Below, in pieces: positions 62,810 through 64,000 of a stretch of 64,000 nt of DNA (positions are counted from its first letter, which is position 1; each line of letters opens with the position of its first letter). The translations under genes and the position numbers were made by a program. This DNA is from an uncultured Paracoccaceae bacterium (GTDB lineage: Bacteria > Pseudomonadota > Alphaproteobacteria > Rhodobacterales > Rhodobacteraceae). Below the pieces are notes generated by a model. The model did no database searches and was not told the DNA's origin. It saw only the letters and a program-made list of their open reading frames with translations. The stretch is taken from positions 221,927 through 285,926 of the forward strand of contig CAKZRP010000007.1 in assembly GCA_937146765.1 (NCBI GenBank), given 5' to 3'.

Positions 62810-64000
62810 TAGCGCACAGAAATTCGTGGCCCGCAATCGTGCTCCCAGGGTGCAGATCGAATATGATGTGGAGCTTTATGGGGCCGAGAAGAAGGTTCAG
62901 CTGCCCTTTGTCATGGGTGTATTGTCCGATCTTGTCGGGCAGTCGCAAGTGGCGCAGCCGGCGATTGCGGACCGCAAGTTCCTGGAGATCGACGTCGACA
63001 CTTTTGACGAAAGGATGCGGGCGCTTGCTCCGCGAGCCGCATTTTCCGTCCCCAATACCCTGACCGGTGAGGGCAATCTCTCGATTGATCTGACCTTTGA
63101 GAGCATGACGGACTTTACCCCGGGAGCGGTTGCTGCAAAGGTCGAGGCCCTGCGCCCATTGCTGGAAGCGCGTCAGCAGCTTGAACAGTTGATGACCTAT
63201 ATGGACGGCAAGACCGGGGCTGAATCGCTGATCGAGACGGTCCTGACCTCTCCGGCGCTGCTGTCTTCGCTCGCGGGGCGGACAGATGGGGACGCCGCGG
63301 CGGCGGAGGATGCTCTGGCCAGCCTGCGGCGCGCCAGCAGCGGCACGCAGGACGAAGCGGCAAATCCCGCAGGCCCGGACTCGGTTCTGGCAGCGCTTGC
63401 CGCCCAGTCTCCGGCGGATGTTCCAAAATTGGATGAGGCGGCGGCGGTTCTGTCTGGCTTGAAGGCTGCGCCCGCTCCGGACGAGGCACCGGAAGACAAG
63501 AGCGGTGCCGTCCTTCAGGAGCTTGCTTCCCGAGGGCCGCAACCGGCACCCGAGGACAATGAGACCGAGGGCGCCCTTGCGAGCCTGAAGGCGGTGGAGG
63601 CAACCCCGGAGGTGGAGGGGGATGCGGTTGCAACGGCGCTTTCCAGCCTCGCCTCCCTTGATCCCATCGCGCCAGAGGCGGTGGACAACAGCGCGGCCGC
63701 GCTTGCTTCGCTTGTGGGCCAGCTTCCCGAGATCGAGGAAACCCCGGATCACACCGGCGCAATCCTCTCGGATCTCGCCGCGACGGAGGCGGGAAAAGCG
63801 GAGGCCGATCAGGCGCCGGGCTCTACGGCCATCCTTGCCGACCTGGCAGCGGCAGGGGCCTCGCTCCCGGAGCCGGAGGAAGATGCGGCGGATGTTCTCG
63901 CTGGGCTCGAAAGGATCACGGCAGCGGAACCGGAAGCGGACCTCAACATCGGCGACATGATCGCGGCGATGGAGGTGTCCGAGGCGGAGGCCGAGGGGGG
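62802..64000 (+). CDS. Second TssB-like sheath subunit with a long repeat tail (cut by window edge)
   Basis: The ATG at 62802 overlaps the channel stop. The frame stays open to the window end, giving at least 399 residues. Residues 1-157 closely match TssB of this locus (QKFVARNRAPRVQIEYDVEL, RKFLEIDVDTFDERM, LEQLMTYMDGK). From ~170 a tail rich in Ala, Glu and Pro carries about ten copies of a [A/V/I]-L-x-x-L motif at mostly 21-residue spacing. Ordinary TssB proteins end near residue 170. It may build an alternative or specialised sheath, probably with a second TssC-like protein encoded beyond the window. Confidence 0.88.
   Translation, partial: MADSAQKFVARNRAPRVQIEYDVELYGAEKKVQLPFVMGVLSDLVGQSQVAQPAIADRKFLEIDVDTFDERMRALAPRAAFSVPNTLTGEGNLSIDLTFESMTDFTPGAVAAKVEALRPLLEARQQLEQLMTYMDGKTGAESLIETVLTSPALLSSLAGRTDGDAAAAEDALASLRRASSGTQDEAANPAGPDSVLAALAAQSPADVPKLDEAAAVLSGLKAAPAPDEAPEDKSGAVLQELASRGPQPAPEDNETEGALASLKAVEATPEVEGDAVATALSSLASLDPIAPEAVDNSAAALASLVGQLPEIEETPDHTGAILSDLAATEAGKAEADQAPGSTAILADLAAAGASLPEPEEDAADVLAGLERITAAEPEADLNIGDMIAAMEVSEAEAEG
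63312..63908 (+). repeat. About ten degenerate 21-residue (63-bp) repeats in the second TssB
   Basis: The motif core starts at residues 171, 195, 216, 237, 258, 279, 300, 321, 344 and 365, for example ALASLRR, VLSGLKA, VLQELAS, ALASLKA, ILSDLAA and VLAGLER. The spacing is 21 residues in seven of nine steps (the others are 24 and 23). Linkers are acidic and Pro-rich. The DNA is not identical between copies, so the array is old or under selection at protein level. Confidence 0.85.

Overview
The window is about 64 kb of GC-rich, gene-dense alphaproteobacterial DNA. The gene families point to Rhodobacterales (Roseobacter or Paracoccus-like): a fused SecDF, an alphaproteobacterial-type Zur/Znu locus, a GbcAB-type betaine oxygenase, and an Imp-type type VI secretion (T6SS) locus. 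The genus cannot be fixed from sequence reading alone. No rRNA, tRNA, CRISPR array or intact insertion sequence was seen.

Layout. 1-9.8 kb: the tail of a LacI-type regulator, an ABC exporter, SecDF, a small secreted protein, and a Na+/H+ antiporter with a cyclic-nucleotide-binding domain. This is followed by a decayed patch in which an intact exoD sits between fragments of terC and kup. 9.8-18.1 kb: a methyltransferase; a LysR regulator diverging from a GST/NTF2-like/tautomerase operon; an aminotransferase; a nucleotide-sugar dehydrogenase; an asparaginase; and an alanine/Na+ symporter. 18.2-25.6 kb: a 1337-residue protein joining two rhodanese domains, a YidC/Oxa1-like membrane domain and a PEP-synthase-like module. 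It diverges from a PhnD-like periplasmic binding protein that is translationally coupled to a hybrid histidine kinase. I consider this the best candidate for an undescribed system. 25.6-28.9 kb: znuB-znuC-zur divergent from znuA, with Zur-box-like palindromes between them. 28.9-33.6 kb: a four-gene signalling operon of two kinases and two response regulators. 34.2-36.9 kb: a cobalamin riboswitch ahead of gbcAB. 37-41.3 kb: a CUT1/Ugp-like ABC importer preceded by a small leader ORF and paired palindromes. 41.3-43.6 kb: a ThDP-dependent decarboxylase and a TetR-type repressor.

43.8-64 kb is an envelope and secretion island. It holds a YceI-OmpA fusion and a periplasmic caspase with a haem-type CxxCH motif. 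A minus-strand operon follows: two unknown proteins, ExbB, two ExbD proteins, and a TonB-shaped protein whose C-terminus resembles DUF4384. Diverging from it is the T6SS operon: tssA, tssB, tssC, hcp, tagJ, tssE, tssF, tssG, clpV, a voltage-gated Na+ channel and a second tssB. The second TssB carries a tail with about ten copies of a 21-residue repeat and runs off the window. tssJ/K/L/M, vgrG and any second tssC are not in the window and presumably lie downstream.

Read together, the last 20 kb looks like one functional neighbourhood: a contractile injection machine beside an ExbBD-powered periplasmic module. That functional link is inferred from gene order only.
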